Shown: positions 1-8,156, numbered from the stretch's first letter. The stretch is DNA of 64,000 bases from Paragorgia papillata (GCA_035771165.1 JAWNZC010000112.1:837033-901032); one strand, 5' to 3'. Translations and numbers: made by a program. Notes: generated by a model from the sequence alone, not told the origin.

Positions 1-165
1 TCTGTATTTTTTAATGAAAGATATGGTTCAGTAACTTCTGCTACAAGTAATTATGTTCTAAAAGGAAAAATATATGGGTTTAAAATTATTCAAGGACCAT
101 TACTTCCAACTGAGATTGTCAAAATTAATAAGGATATGATGAAAGAATATGGGGGTTTTATATAA
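1..165 (+). CDS. 3' end of lectin-like fibre protein, partial
   Basis: Frame 1 is open from the window edge to TAA at 163-165 and gives 54 residues. They are closely similar to the C-terminus of the next gene: both share KGKIYG, GPLLPT and INKDMMKEYG. This is therefore the end of a tandem paralogue, probably of similar size to its 256-residue neighbour. The gap to the next gene holds the sequence ATAAATAAAC ending at the next ATG. Confidence 0.85.
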   Translation, partial: SVFFNERYGSVTSATSNYVLKGKIYGFKIIQGPLLPTEIVKINKDMMKEYGGFI

Positions 166-171
166 ATAAAC

Positions 172-942
172 ATGAGTTTTGAAAAAAAGGTAAGAGACAT
201 TGAAAAGAAAATAGACCATTTAAATGATGGAGATTATAAAACTGTTTTTGATATTAACTTGACAACTGCTGTTAAAACCTTTGAGACTGTTAACTTCGAA
301 AAAAGGATAACCCAAGCACGGAATGGAAAATACTGTTTATGGCAAAATGATAAAACCCATGCCCCAACATTTGGTTCAGATGCTGTTGGCCCAAGCAAAA
401 ATTACATTGAAAACAAGGGAGGCAACTACATGTGTTTTGTTTGTCCTGAAATGCAGTATGGTAATATTTCTGTTTTTGTTGTTTGCACTGTGGTTGACAC
501 ATCTACTTCTGGTTATTGGTGCTATCTTATTGGAAATGATAATGGTGGTTATGATAAATATCTTTCCTTTGCATCCTACTCCTACTCCAAATTAAGAGTT
601 GGGGGTATTAAAGATGACAGTTATAAAAATATATCCTTTTCCGGACATAGTATTTTAAGTAAACATATTATATCATGCCATTGGTTAGGAACGGGAGGAA
701 TGATATATTTAAATGGTGTTTTATGTCCAGGATCAGAATTTCAAGTGGATATAACAGATATAGGTAACCCATTTGGATCTGTATTTTTAGATGAAAGATT
801 TGATGGTAGTATTTCCTCCGCAACCAATTACCAACTGAAAGGAAAAATATATGGGATTAAAATAGTGTATGGACCATTACTTCCAACAGATATTGTAAAA
901 ATTAACAAGGATATGATGAAAGAATATGGAAACTTCATATAA
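172..942 (+). CDS. Lectin-like (ConA/LamG-type) surface protein, tandem paralogue
   Basis: 256 residues. A short charged helix (about 1-25) is followed by a beta-rich body. The C-terminal half, with a Gly-Gly-Met-Ile-Tyr-Leu-Asn-Gly stretch and a final strand plus helix, has the look of a concanavalin-A-like/LamG jelly-roll, in which an 'xxYLNG' strand is common. No signal peptide or membrane segment is visible. It sits between a partial paralogue and the collagen-like gene, and all three share the same ATAAATAAAC-ATG start context. I infer a virion attachment or fibre-head role from fold and neighbours. The fold call rests on pattern only. Confidence 0.6.
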   Translation: MSFEKKVRDIEKKIDHLNDGDYKTVFDINLTTAVKTFETVNFEKRITQARNGKYCLWQNDKTHAPTFGSDAVGPSKNYIENKGGNYMCFVCPEMQYGNISVFVVCTVVDTSTSGYWCYLIGNDNGGYDKYLSFASYSYSKLRVGGIKDDSYKNISFSGHSILSKHIISCHWLGTGGMIYLNGVLCPGSEFQVDITDIGNPFGSVFLDERFDGSISSATNYQLKGKIYGIKIVYGPLLPTDIVKINKDMMKEYGNFI

Positions 943-948
943 ATAAAC

Positions 949-2142
949 ATGAGCTACTACTATGGATATGATGATCCAGATTTTTCAAGTTATGGAAAGG
1001 ATGGAGACACTGGGGAAACAGGCCCACAGGGACCCCAAGGAGACACTGGGGTAACAGGATCCAAAGGAGACAAAGGAGACAAAGGAGACACTGGGGCAAC
1101 AGGAGCAGCTGGTTTAGCAGGCACCAAAGGAGACACTGGTAACACAGGATCAGCTGGTTCCAAAGGAGACAAAGGAGATAATGGTATTAGAGGACCCCAA
1201 GGACTTAAAGGAGACAGAGGAGACAGGGGTTTAGCAGGTTCCACAGGATCTGGTGGCCCCAAAGGAGATAAAGGAGACCATGGAACCATGGGCACCAAAG
1301 GATCCAAAGGAGACAAAGGAGACAAAGGAGACAAAGGTATGGCAGGTGCAACAGCCCAAAAAGGAGACAAAGGAGACCATGGTGATGACGGAGCAAAAGG
1401 AAACAAAGGAGACACTGGAGCAACAGGTCCACAAGGATCCAAAGGAGACAAAGGAGACAAAGGAAACACTGGTAACACAGGTTCCCAAGGACCCCAAGGA
1501 ACCAAAGGAAACCCAGGATCCAAAGGAGACAAAGGAGACAAAGGAGACAAAGGAGACAAAGGTTTAACAGGTCCTCAAGGACTACCAGGACCAAAAGGAT
1601 CAACTGGACTAAGAGGACTTAGAGGTTTAAGGGGAATTACAGGAGCCACAGGACAAGCTGGAAATTTTACACGGGTATTAAAGTACAGAAAAGATGGTGG
1701 GAAAACAAACCATAAAGCTGGAGTTTGGGATAATTCATGGAACCAAAGCACAATACTAAATTTTACAGCAACAGAATCTGGAAAATATTTAATAAAATAC
1801 TGGTTCACACTACAACCAGATGGACATAAAATAGACCAAAATGCTAAAACATCTGGTTGGCATGATACTGGTACATATAATAAATACTTTAATTTGGTAA
1901 CATGCCTTTACCATGGAGATGTTGACACAAGATCAAACAAACTTGCAGATCTTGAAACCACAACCATGGGTATAACATATAACGAAACAAACCACCACAT
2001 TATATTTTGCGAAGGCATTGCATCCATAATAAAGGGAACCTCAGTATCTTTGCACAGTGTTTCTCCTTCATTTGGAGACTACTATACCTACTTGTTTTTT
2101 AATGTTTGGGATGTTGAAATTAACCTGCTTAAGATTAATTAA
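949..2142 (+). CDS. Collagen-like fibre protein with globular C-terminal head
   Basis: 397 residues. About residues 18-240 are an almost unbroken Gly-X-Y repeat rich in GDK, GDT, GPQ and GPK, which predicts a trimeric collagen-type rod. Residues about 241-397 are a non-repetitive, beta-rich domain resembling trimerising C1q/TNF-like or fibre-head modules, with aromatic residues and a GKYLIKYWF strand. The DNA is a 9-bp tandem repeat (aaaggagac), which explains spurious long ORFs on both strands. The stalk-plus-head layout and the lectin-like neighbours suggest a host-attachment spike. Collagen-like proteins are known in large DNA viruses but are not part of the usual Polinton core. Confidence 0.85.
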   Translation: MSYYYGYDDPDFSSYGKDGDTGETGPQGPQGDTGVTGSKGDKGDKGDTGATGAAGLAGTKGDTGNTGSAGSKGDKGDNGIRGPQGLKGDRGDRGLAGSTGSGGPKGDKGDHGTMGTKGSKGDKGDKGDKGMAGATAQKGDKGDHGDDGAKGNKGDTGATGPQGSKGDKGDKGNTGNTGSQGPQGTKGNPGSKGDKGDKGDKGDKGLTGPQGLPGPKGSTGLRGLRGLRGITGATGQAGNFTRVLKYRKDGGKTNHKAGVWDNSWNQSTILNFTATESGKYLIKYWFTLQPDGHKIDQNAKTSGWHDTGTYNKYFNLVTCLYHGDVDTRSNKLADLETTTMGITYNETNHHIIFCEGIASIIKGTSVSLHSVSPSFGDYYTYLFFNVWDVEINLLKIN

Positions 2143-2147
2143 AATAA

Positions 2148-2363
2148 ATGGACTCCAAAGAATTTTCAGAAGTTTTAACCAAAGTATGCAAATTTGGAAA
2201 CCAATGTGTTTTAACCAAGGCTGTTAGAAAAACAGCAACAGACAACTCCAAAGAAGAAATATATTACAACACAAACCATAAAAATATCTGTAATTATTTA
2301 CATCCCAATGAAGACTTAATAAAAATGCTAACACGGATAGGTATATATGATACTGTTTTTTAA
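2148..2363 (+). CDS. Small protein of unknown function
   Basis: 71 residues with three cysteines and a mixed charged sequence; no family recognised. The start is supported by AAAATAAATG, the element's usual start context, 5 bases after the collagen-like gene's stop. It has no membrane segment. Being sandwiched between fibre-like genes and a membrane protein, it could be a minor virion protein, but nothing in the sequence shows this. Confidence 0.6.
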   Translation: MDSKEFSEVLTKVCKFGNQCVLTKAVRKTATDNSKEEIYYNTNHKNICNYLHPNEDLIKMLTRIGIYDTVF

Positions 2364-2384
2364 ACTAGCTTGGCTTTGCGGATT

Positions 2385-2471
2385 AAACAAATTTAAACTA
2401 GTTGTTAAACTAGTTGTTGAACAAATTTAAACTAGTTGCTGAACAAATTTAAACAAATTTTAAACAAATAA
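2385..2471. repeat. Short AT-rich repeats (aacaaatttaaactagttg)
   Basis: Three to four imperfect copies of a unit of about 19-25 bases fill the space between two genes and run straight into AAATAAATG. They replace the hairpin seen after other genes and may act as a promoter or a gene-end signal. Confidence 0.7.
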
Positions 2472-2891
2472 ATGGAAGCAGAACAAAGTAAAGCAAAGTC
2501 GAACGAAGTGAAACCCTTAAACGAAGTGAAACCCTTGAACGAAGTGAAACAAAGTGAAGAAAAACAAACTATTACAAAAACCCCTCCACCTGTCCGCACC
2601 AAAAATCCAAAAAGAGTTGCCCAAGGAAAAAAACTGGCTGCAATAAGTAGGGCCGCAAAACTAAAGAAAAAACAACAGTTGGAAACAATCCCAGAAGAAG
2701 CCGAAAAAATGTCCCCAACATCTTTAATAACATTTACTGGAACAATACTTGGAACTTGTTGTACACTCCTACTAACCTATATTGCATACAGTAATTGGGG
2801 AAAAAAGGATCCAGACTGCAAGGACCCTGGACAGGACAAAATTCCTAGGGTAAAAACAGCTTACAAAGACCTTTCCCAATATGATCTTTAA
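2472..2891 (+). CDS. Basic single-pass membrane protein
   Basis: 139 residues. The N-terminus has three near-repeats of NEVKPL, encoded by a DNA motif (cgaagtgaaac) that recurs elsewhere in the element. Residues about 40-72 are strongly basic (NPKRVAQGKKLAA, then KLKKKQQ). One membrane segment lies at about 83-106, followed by a polar tail with two Cys. A proline-rich stretch precedes the basic patch. Basic plus transmembrane architecture fits a small virion protein that contacts DNA or membrane; such NPKRVxxGKK-type proteins are, from memory, frequent in Polintons. The function is inferred. Confidence 0.65.
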   Translation: MEAEQSKAKSNEVKPLNEVKPLNEVKQSEEKQTITKTPPPVRTKNPKRVAQGKKLAAISRAAKLKKKQQLETIPEEAEKMSPTSLITFTGTILGTCCTLLLTYIAYSNWGKKDPDCKDPGQDKIPRVKTAYKDLSQYDL

Positions 2892-2903
2892 AATAAACAA
2901 AAA

Positions 2904-3077
2904 ATGGGGTTAAAAAACTCAAAAGCTAAAAATTTAAAGCACAAAGTTATTATTATTCCAGTACAAAAAGAAGGAATGTTTTCTCCCCTTCCAATGACAA
3001 TACAAATCCCACCCCCAAGAACAAAAAGGGTCCATAAAAATTTTAAAAAACATTTTCAGTTAATAGAGTATGGGTGA
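2904..3077 (+). CDS. Small basic protein with N-myristoylation signal
   Basis: 57 residues, missed by usual length cut-offs. It starts MGLKNSK, matching the N-myristoylation pattern MGxxxS, and continues with a hydrophobic patch (VIIIPV), a proline stretch (IPPPRTKR) and a basic C-terminal half. The start follows AAATAAACAAAA. The stop is 8 bases before a perfect 8-bp hairpin. It could be a membrane-anchored tegument-like or matrix-like protein. A second MGxxxS protein is encoded at 12521-12775. Confidence 0.6.
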   Translation: MGLKNSKAKNLKHKVIIIPVQKEGMFSPLPMTIQIPPPRTKRVHKNFKKHFQLIEYG

Positions 3078-3085
3078 AAATGAAA

Positions 3086-3107
3086 TCCTATCCATAACAG
3101 GATAGGA
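3086..3107. terminator. Gene-end hairpin 1
   Basis: Perfect 8-bp stem (3086-3093 with 3100-3107) and 6-base loop, 8 bases after a stop codon. One of eight such hairpins at gene ends in this element. Confidence 0.65.
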
Positions 3108-3123
3108 ATTCAAATAAAAAAAT

Positions 3124-3348
3124 ATGATCGTAAACAGTTATGCAACCGAATGTGTTTTTAAAAGTGAAACCTGGTTTAATATAGGAAAGCTTATTTACCT
3201 TATCTCAAAAGGAAGTAATGAAGGATACAAACTTTGGTTACTGTATAGTCAATACGACCTTCAAAACTACAATGAAAACCATTGTTACCATCTTTGGTCA
3301 AATTTTGATTGTTTAATGCCAGAAGACTACTATGAAGAAGAAAACTAA
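3124..3348 (+). CDS. Stand-alone PriCT-2-like protein
   Basis: 74 residues. The pattern W-x2-IG-x-LIY, then EGYKLW, YSQYD, YNENHC and LWSNF matches the helical PriCT-2 module (W..vG..l, eG..lW..wS, y.e.eC...W) that normally links primase and helicase in D5-type replication proteins of large DNA viruses and plasmids. Here it stands alone, with an acidic tail (EDYYEEEN) and no primase or helicase domain. It precedes the capsid gene and starts after CAAATAAAAAAATATG. It may be a replication accessory factor or a relic of a larger protein; the family match is from pattern memory. Confidence 0.55.
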   Translation: MIVNSYATECVFKSETWFNIGKLIYLISKGSNEGYKLWLLYSQYDLQNYNENHCYHLWSNFDCLMPEDYYEEEN

Positions 3349-3369
3349 ACAAAATTTTTACTATAATAA

Positions 3370-4581
3370 ATGAATACCGAAAGAGAAGTTGAACTAATTC
3401 CTGGTTATAACCGTTTACACAAAAGTACAATAACCGGAGAACGAGCCCGAAATGTAATTACTTTCAACCCTAATTCGGCTAATGAAGGAGAAGTAATTTA
3501 CATTCACATTCCAAAACTTAAACCTGGAGCAACCTTAGTTCCTGACAAGATGTTTCTTCTGTTTGACTTTAAGAATAAAAATACTAAATCTTGGTTTAAC
3601 AACAACCTTGCAAAACAGCTACAAGAACGACTGGAAGTCAGGTTTGCAGGCGAAAAAGTTTACGACAACACAGGAGAAAGTCTTCTGGAAACATACAAGG
3701 ATTTGTGGATAGACAAACACGAAAGAGCCAATATGATCGAAGATGGTGTTGCCACAGAAAACCAAAGAAAACTTATTTCAAAATCTGATGATGCCTCTTC
3801 CGACTCATATGCAGCTGTTTATGGAACAAAACAACGAATTCAGTTGGGCAAAATTTTAAAGGACCACGGATTGTATGCTCCCCACAGCATGGCAAATGAC
3901 CTACAATATATTATTACATTGCCAAAAGCCACCAATATTATGAAAGCCCAAAGTAGACAATCTGTGGCTGGTTACTCTTTGGAGAACATCGAACTTGAGT
4001 ACGAAACCATTACAAACTTTTCCCTAGTTCAAGAAATAGAATCTTCCTACCAAGTGGGTCGAGCCCTTTCCTTCGAACATGTAACCCTGATGAAAACCTC
4101 ACCATGGGCTGCCGCAACAACTCTAATTAACGAAACCATTAATTTACCAAGAAAGAGCATGAAGGCTGTTGTAATGTTGTTTACAAAAGCTTCCAGAGAT
4201 GGATCAGAAGAGTTTGTTTACCCAAACATTGAGAATGTAAAAATTACTATTGAAGGAGTTCCAAACAGTATTTACTCCCAAGGAATTCCAAAACGGAGGT
4301 TGTTTGAAGAGGCTGAACGACTTTTCAGACAAACAAATTATCCCACCATCCAAGCTGAGGAGTTTTTCACAGATGACCAGTTTGCGCTTGTTGTAGATCT
4401 TCGTTCGATCAATGACAATGATGTGTATGGAGATGGTACCAGGCTTTTGACTACCCAATCCGGAATAATGTTAGAAATTAAGAAAAAGGCAACAACAACT
4501 GACCTTAAATGCCATGTTTTCATTCTTTCGGATGGACTCCTAAAAGTCCAAGGAGGAGCATTCCAGAGTGTAAATTACTAA
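3370..4581 (+). CDS. MCP: Major capsid protein, double jelly-roll
   Basis: 403 residues, typical for Polinton capsid proteins. It is recognised by the order of conserved blocks: N-terminal GYNRLH/ITFNPN, LKPGATLVPDKMFLLFDF, the middle LENIELEYETI-EIES block, and the C-terminal FFTDDQFALVVDLRS...GTRLLTTQSG strand set ending in QSVNY. Double jelly-roll proteins form trimeric capsomers of icosahedral capsids. It is followed after 7 bases by the packaging ATPase, the usual morphogenesis pairing. A decayed homologue with the same blocks lies at 58369-59619. The start is fixed by TATAATAAATG. Confidence 0.9.
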   Translation: MNTEREVELIPGYNRLHKSTITGERARNVITFNPNSANEGEVIYIHIPKLKPGATLVPDKMFLLFDFKNKNTKSWFNNNLAKQLQERLEVRFAGEKVYDNTGESLLETYKDLWIDKHERANMIEDGVATENQRKLISKSDDASSDSYAAVYGTKQRIQLGKILKDHGLYAPHSMANDLQYIITLPKATNIMKAQSRQSVAGYSLENIELEYETITNFSLVQEIESSYQVGRALSFEHVTLMKTSPWAAATTLINETINLPRKSMKAVVMLFTKASRDGSEEFVYPNIENVKITIEGVPNSIYSQGIPKRRLFEEAERLFRQTNYPTIQAEEFFTDDQFALVVDLRSINDNDVYGDGTRLLTTQSGIMLEIKKKATTTDLKCHVFILSDGLLKVQGGAFQSVNY

Positions 4582-4588
4582 AATAAAA

Positions 4589-5242
4589 ATGGAAACCCTT
4601 AAACGATGTGAAAACCTTAAAGAAAGTGAAGAAAGTGAAACCCAAGTCCAATATCTTCCCAAACCATTTAATATGATCATTGTTGGGATGACAAGTTGTG
4701 GGAAAACCCACTATTTGCTAAAAATGTTAGAAAAAATTCCCAAAAAATTTGAAAATATATTTTTAATTTGTCCTACTTTTGAATGGAACAAAACATATCT
4801 TGAATGGGAACACCTTAATGATCCAAGATTTTTTGTTATTCCTTGCGACCAAGACGAGTCCGAGGATTTTTTAAAATATGTAGTTGACTACTGTAAAGGC
4901 ACCCCAAGCCTAATTATTTTAGATGACTGTGCTTCAGGACAGACTGTTAAAAACAGGACAAGTGAACTGGTTAAACTTGGTTTTGGTGCCAGGCATATGG
5001 ATATTAGTACAATAGTTGTTACCCAACAACTGACCAGCATTGCGAAACCATATCGGGAAAATATTTCCAAACTGGTTACATTTTACAACCCAAACAGAAA
5101 AGACATGCAGGTTATCTTAGATGATTACCTAGACATACCAAAAGAAAAAGAAAAAAAAATTAAAGAATTATTAAAATCCCAAAAATATTCAAGACTAGAA
5201 ATTAACCTGATCCATCCATACCACCATACAATAGTAGTGTAA
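4589..5242 (+). CDS. Genome-packaging ATPase, FtsK/HerA-like
   Basis: 217 residues. Walker A is GMTSCGKT at about residues 33-40; Walker B is LIILDDC at about 108-114. TQQL after a strand (about 150) fits the sensor region, and ISKLVTFYNP follows as in Polinton/adintovirus ATPases. It would drive DNA translocation into the capsid. An N-terminal extension encodes copies of the element's cgaagtgaaac-like repeat. It is adjacent to the capsid and penton genes in a + strand block. The start context is AAAATAAAAATG. Confidence 0.9.
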   Translation: METLKRCENLKESEESETQVQYLPKPFNMIIVGMTSCGKTHYLLKMLEKIPKKFENIFLICPTFEWNKTYLEWEHLNDPRFFVIPCDQDESEDFLKYVVDYCKGTPSLIILDDCASGQTVKNRTSELVKLGFGARHMDISTIVVTQQLTSIAKPYRENISKLVTFYNPNRKDMQVILDDYLDIPKEKEKKIKELLKSQKYSRLEINLIHPYHHTIVV

Positions 5243-5257
5243 AATTTACAGTAATAA

Positions 5258-5911
5258 ATGAGGAACCTAAGAATCTTGCTTAAAAATGGAGAGACAACTG
5301 TTAAATTTGAAGATCCTTTAATCATTGAAGACACTAAAATGTTAGTAAAAAATGCAACAGTGTTTTGGAACTTTAACAACATAACAAGTCCAACATATAT
5401 TATGCATGGAACAAAAAAAGTTAGTTTCAACAATGGTTATTGGACTGTTGGCATGGTTATGGAAAGATTAAAGGAAAATGAAATAAAATCTGAGTTGTTA
5501 CCTTACAGCTGTAAAATTAAAATATTACCAACAGAAAATCTTTCATTGTTAAAACTTGGCCCTTTGCTAGGATTTCCAGAAACAACAATAATTAAAAAAG
5601 GAGCAAGCCAAGACAGTCCAGAAACAGTCAACATAAATCTTGGAATGAGATTTGTATGCATAACTTGCAACATGATTGATGGAACAAAAACTTCTTTTTC
5701 TGGAAAACGGGATAGAACAGCCGCAGTTCTCCCAATTACAACAAAACAAATATTGAAGGGGTCTGTTGAAAAGTTTGATAACATTAATTCTATAGCCATG
5801 TTGGACAATGGAATTTACAACGAACTTAAATTTAAAACTGATAATAATGTCGGCGACATTCTTCTTGAAATCTTTTTATGTCCAATTAATTTTGATCCTG
5901 AAAAAAATTAA
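5258..5911 (+). CDS. Minor capsid (penton-like) protein
   Basis: 217 residues, matching Polinton pentons in size and position, directly after the ATPase. Visible hallmarks are NGYWTVGMVMERLKE, LGPLLGFP and the INLGMRFVCITCNMID strand followed by a G-K/R-rich turn, then a C-terminal strand block. Pentons are single jelly-roll proteins that close the fivefold vertices. The start context is GTAATAAATG, 15 bases after the ATPase stop. I am confident of the family and less so of details of the fold. Confidence 0.8.
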   Translation: MRNLRILLKNGETTVKFEDPLIIEDTKMLVKNATVFWNFNNITSPTYIMHGTKKVSFNNGYWTVGMVMERLKENEIKSELLPYSCKIKILPTENLSLLKLGPLLGFPETTIIKKGASQDSPETVNINLGMRFVCITCNMIDGTKTSFSGKRDRTAAVLPITTKQILKGSVEKFDNINSIAMLDNGIYNELKFKTDNNVGDILLEIFLCPINFDPEKN

Positions 5912-5924
5912 ACTATAATAAAAC

Positions 5925-6101
5925 ATGATTGATCAAAATTTAGAAACCATTAAAGGGGTGTTAAATGACATGGTAAACTTAAAAGTAACTTTAAAAAAAA
6001 ATAAAAACCAAAATTTAACAAACTTAAAAGTGGTGTTAAATGACTTAATAGCAGCTTTAAAGAACTATGTGAAAGTAGTAGAAATTTTGAAAATCTTCTA
6101 A
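5925..6101 (+). CDS. Short coiled-coil protein with internal duplication
   Basis: 58 residues, below usual ORF cut-offs. Two related halves (around GVLNDMVNLKVTLKK and VVLNDLIAALKNYVK) with heptad-spaced Leu/Val/Ile predict an amphipathic helical hairpin or coiled coil. The start follows CTATAATAAAAC, the element's signature. A hairpin follows 23 bases after the stop. Function unknown. Confidence 0.5.
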   Translation: MIDQNLETIKGVLNDMVNLKVTLKKNKNQNLTNLKVVLNDLIAALKNYVKVVEILKIF

Positions 6102-6124
6102 AAACCATTGTACCCTCTAATAAC

Positions 6125-6153
6125 ATTTTGTAATTTTTTAAAAACTACAAAAT
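6125..6153. terminator. Gene-end hairpin 2
   Basis: 8-bp stem attttgta/tacaaaat with a 13-base loop, in the 75-base gap before the next gene. The stem sequence is nearly the same as that of the hairpin at 7351-7377. Confidence 0.5.
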
Positions 6154-6176
6154 ATTAAAATTTTTTACCTTAATAA

Positions 6177-6401
6177 ATGAATAAGAACGAAGTTTTAAAT
6201 GACTTGTATCAAGCAGCATTAATTACACTTGCAGCTGTTGGAACAAGCATGGTTTTCAAAAAGGTATTAGGACAATCTCTAGCGGCACCAGCCAGTCTTA
6301 AAGAAACAGCCAAACTTGGAGTAGCTGTCTCTGTTGGATTATTTTCAGTAAAAATGGCGCAAGAAAAAGGATACTTACCCAAAAATTTGGATCCAAAGTA
6401 A
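6177..6401 (+). CDS. Small hydrophobic membrane protein
   Basis: 74 residues with two hydrophobic Ala/Val/Gly-rich helices (about 13-30 and 45-62) separated by a short loop, and a charged C-terminus. Small proteins of this design (LNDLYQAAL start, K-rich end) recur in Polintons, so I regard it as an element gene rather than chance. It may be a membrane-active or inner virion component. Start context CCTTAATAAATG. Confidence 0.6.
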   Translation: MNKNEVLNDLYQAALITLAAVGTSMVFKKVLGQSLAAPASLKETAKLGVAVSVGLFSVKMAQEKGYLPKNLDPK

Positions 6402-6461
6402 GTTTTTTAACTTAAATTGAATTTTAATTTTTAAAATGATAATAATAAAATAGAGAAAAGT

Positions 6462-6890
6462 ATGAACGGATTATTTGAAAAATTGGAACAACCAATTACA
6501 TTAAAATTTAAACAAACCAAATGCTTTGGGTTAAAACCTAAAACATTTAAAGGAAAGAAAACAAACGGGTTTAGACTGACTATCCAACTAAACCAAGAAA
6601 ACTGTGAAAAGGTTCTAACAGCCTGGAGCCAACTCAAGCCAACCAAAGAAACACCACTTTTTGGTGATTTTGATAACATTCTTTGTTTAAACATCAAAGA
6701 AGATGATCTAAGCGTGGAAGAAAGGAAAGATCTCGAAAAACTGTGCCATGTTGACACGAAAGTGGAAATTGGCCAGGTGTTTGTAAACAAGAACAAGGAA
6801 AGGTTCCCAGTGTTCCAAATAAAATTCCTAAAAAAGGTTGAGGGACCACCACGGGAAAGACTCCAAACCACAGGTGAAATGAGCGACTAA
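6462..6890 (+). CDS. Unknown protein, possibly nucleic-acid binding
   Basis: 142 residues, soluble, Lys-rich at the N-terminus (KFKQTKCFGLKPKTFKGKK), with a C-terminal strand-rich part (TKVEIGQVFVNKNKERFPVFQIKFLKK) and an acidic tail. The alternating strands could be an OB-type fold, as in single-strand DNA-binding proteins, but no signature proves it. The ATG has the weakest version of the start motif: AATAATAAAA lies about 14 bases upstream. A hairpin follows 16 bases after the stop. Confidence 0.5.
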   Translation: MNGLFEKLEQPITLKFKQTKCFGLKPKTFKGKKTNGFRLTIQLNQENCEKVLTAWSQLKPTKETPLFGDFDNILCLNIKEDDLSVEERKDLEKLCHVDTKVEIGQVFVNKNKERFPVFQIKFLKKVEGPPRERLQTTGEMSD

Positions 6891-6906
6891 ATATAAAAAA
6901 ATGTAC

Positions 6907-6927
6907 CCATATCCAAAAAGGATATGG
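6907..6927. terminator. Gene-end hairpin 3
   Basis: Perfect 8-bp stem ccatatcc/ggatatgg with a 5-A loop, 16 bases after the stop of the preceding gene and 15 bases before the next start. Confidence 0.65.
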
Positions 6928-6942
6928 AAACATAATTAATAA

Positions 6943-7341
6943 ATGGCATCAATGGTAGCAGGAGGATTGTTTAACGCAATTGCCTTTGCAGGTGCTGGAT
7001 ATTTGTTCCAATCATTTAACAAAGATGGTTTTGCCAAAGAGGCAAAAAGACATAATTTAGCAACAGAGGAACTCCAAAAAGCTCATGAAAAGTTTTTTGA
7101 AAAAGAAATTAAAAGAAAGGACAGACAAAGAGAACTACAGGATGAAATAAGGACTGCGGGGTACAATATGCAAGATACATCAAAAGCATTCCAAGAACTT
7201 CATAAAATTTTACAGGACATTCCAACCGAACCAAAACTTGAGGATTTTTACCAACCAAGTGAAGAAATGGAAAAATACCAAATTATTGCTGTAACACTTT
7301 CTGGAACAGGTGCTGGATGGTTGTTGTCAAGATTTGTTTAA
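6943..7341 (+). CDS. Membrane-anchored coiled-coil protein conserved in Polintons
   Basis: 132 residues. Hydrophobic N-terminus (about 1-23, GGLFNAIAFAGAGYLF), then a long charged helix (about 30-90) with the pattern KRHNLATEELQKAHEKF, and a short C-terminal hydrophobic segment (about 112-131). The 'RHxLAxExLQxAxxxF' helix with flanking membrane segments is a design I recall from many Polintons, so a virion or membrane scaffold role is likely, but the exact function is unknown. Start context TTAATAAATG. It converges with the minus-strand gene at 7389. Confidence 0.65.
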   Translation: MASMVAGGLFNAIAFAGAGYLFQSFNKDGFAKEAKRHNLATEELQKAHEKFFEKEIKRKDRQRELQDEIRTAGYNMQDTSKAFQELHKILQDIPTEPKLEDFYQPSEEMEKYQIIAVTLSGTGAGWLLSRFV

Positions 7342-7350
7342 ACATTAAAA

Positions 7351-7377
7351 ATTTTGTAACTTTTTGGGTTACAAAAT
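7351..7377. terminator. Gene-end hairpin 4, shared by convergent genes
   Basis: Perfect 10-bp stem attttgtaac/gttacaaaat with a 7-base loop, in the 47-base gap between convergent genes. It could serve both. Confidence 0.7.
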
Positions 7378-7388
7378 ATTAAACCTAT

Positions 7389-8156
7389 TTATTCTTTTTG
7401 TTTTTGGATCTTTGATAACATATACTTAAAAATTTGAAAACCTGTTTTAGGGAATTCTTTAACACCTTCAAAATTTAAAATATACCCTATTACTCCAAAA
7501 GATTTTTCAGGATTTTTAAATGGTGGTATTGTTAAAGTTTTTAAAAGATCTCTTTGGCATATTGCAAGAATAACATACAATACATGTTTTTTCATGGGAT
7601 GTCTTGTAACCAAACCTTGTTCTTTAAGGGTTTCAAAAGATTCTTCAAAATATTCTATAAGTTTTAATACAAGAAATTTTGGTTCTTTTTGGGGTGGTAT
7701 TGGGTTTTGGGTTGGGCAAATACAGATACACATAGGTTTGTCGCATTTACACAAACATCTACGGTATACAAAATAGTGTTTTTCACATTCACACAGCCAT
7801 CTGCAAGCACAAGTCAAATATTTATTTTTCTTTGAGTAAGGGTTAAGGGAAGGTTTTGCTTCATGTTCTGGTAACATTTCTAGGTACATTTTCTTTAAAC
7901 TTCTAACGTTAAGGCTGTCCACCACCACCCCTTTAGGCACCCCTTTAGGAAGTTTCCATTCCCGGTTCCAATCCAAATAACCCTGTTTTAGCAATGCTGA
8001 TCCTTCCACTCCACATTCTGGGCAAAATTCATGTCCATCCATTTCTTCCAGTCTTTCCCCACAACAACGGCTGGCATTAGGGCCATTTTTATGTTTTTCC
8101 AAGAAAAGGTTTAAAGTTGGTAAAATTTTGATGTTAATATTTAACATTTGAGTCAT
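7389..8156 (-). CDS. Cys-rich zinc-binding protein, unknown
   Basis: 255 residues. An N-terminal treble or ribbon-like cluster (CC..., then CPECG, about 31-50) is followed by a dense central Cys cluster (about 116-147, CACRWLCECEK... CLCKCDKPMCICIC). Both suggest metal binding. The C-terminal third is helical. A TFIIB-like zinc ribbon at the N-terminus would fit a viral transcription factor, but no cyclin-like repeats are evident, so this is only a possibility. It lies 8 bases downstream of the 455-residue gene on the same strand; its start context is TTATAATAAAAGGAATG. Confidence 0.6.
   Translation of the reverse strand: MTQMLNINIKILPTLNLFLEKHKNGPNASRCCGERLEEMDGHEFCPECGVEGSALLKQGYLDWNREWKLPKGVPKGVVVDSLNVRSLKKMYLEMLPEHEAKPSLNPYSKKNKYLTCACRWLCECEKHYFVYRRCLCKCDKPMCICICPTQNPIPPQKEPKFLVLKLIEYFEESFETLKEQGLVTRHPMKKHVLYVILAICQRDLLKTLTIPPFKNPEKSFGVIGYILNFEGVKEFPKTGFQIFKYMLSKIQKQKE

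Noticed and set aside
990..1603. Long ORFs on the minus strand and in other frames over the collagen-like gene
   Set aside because: They are by-products of the 9-bp repeat and have no start motif.
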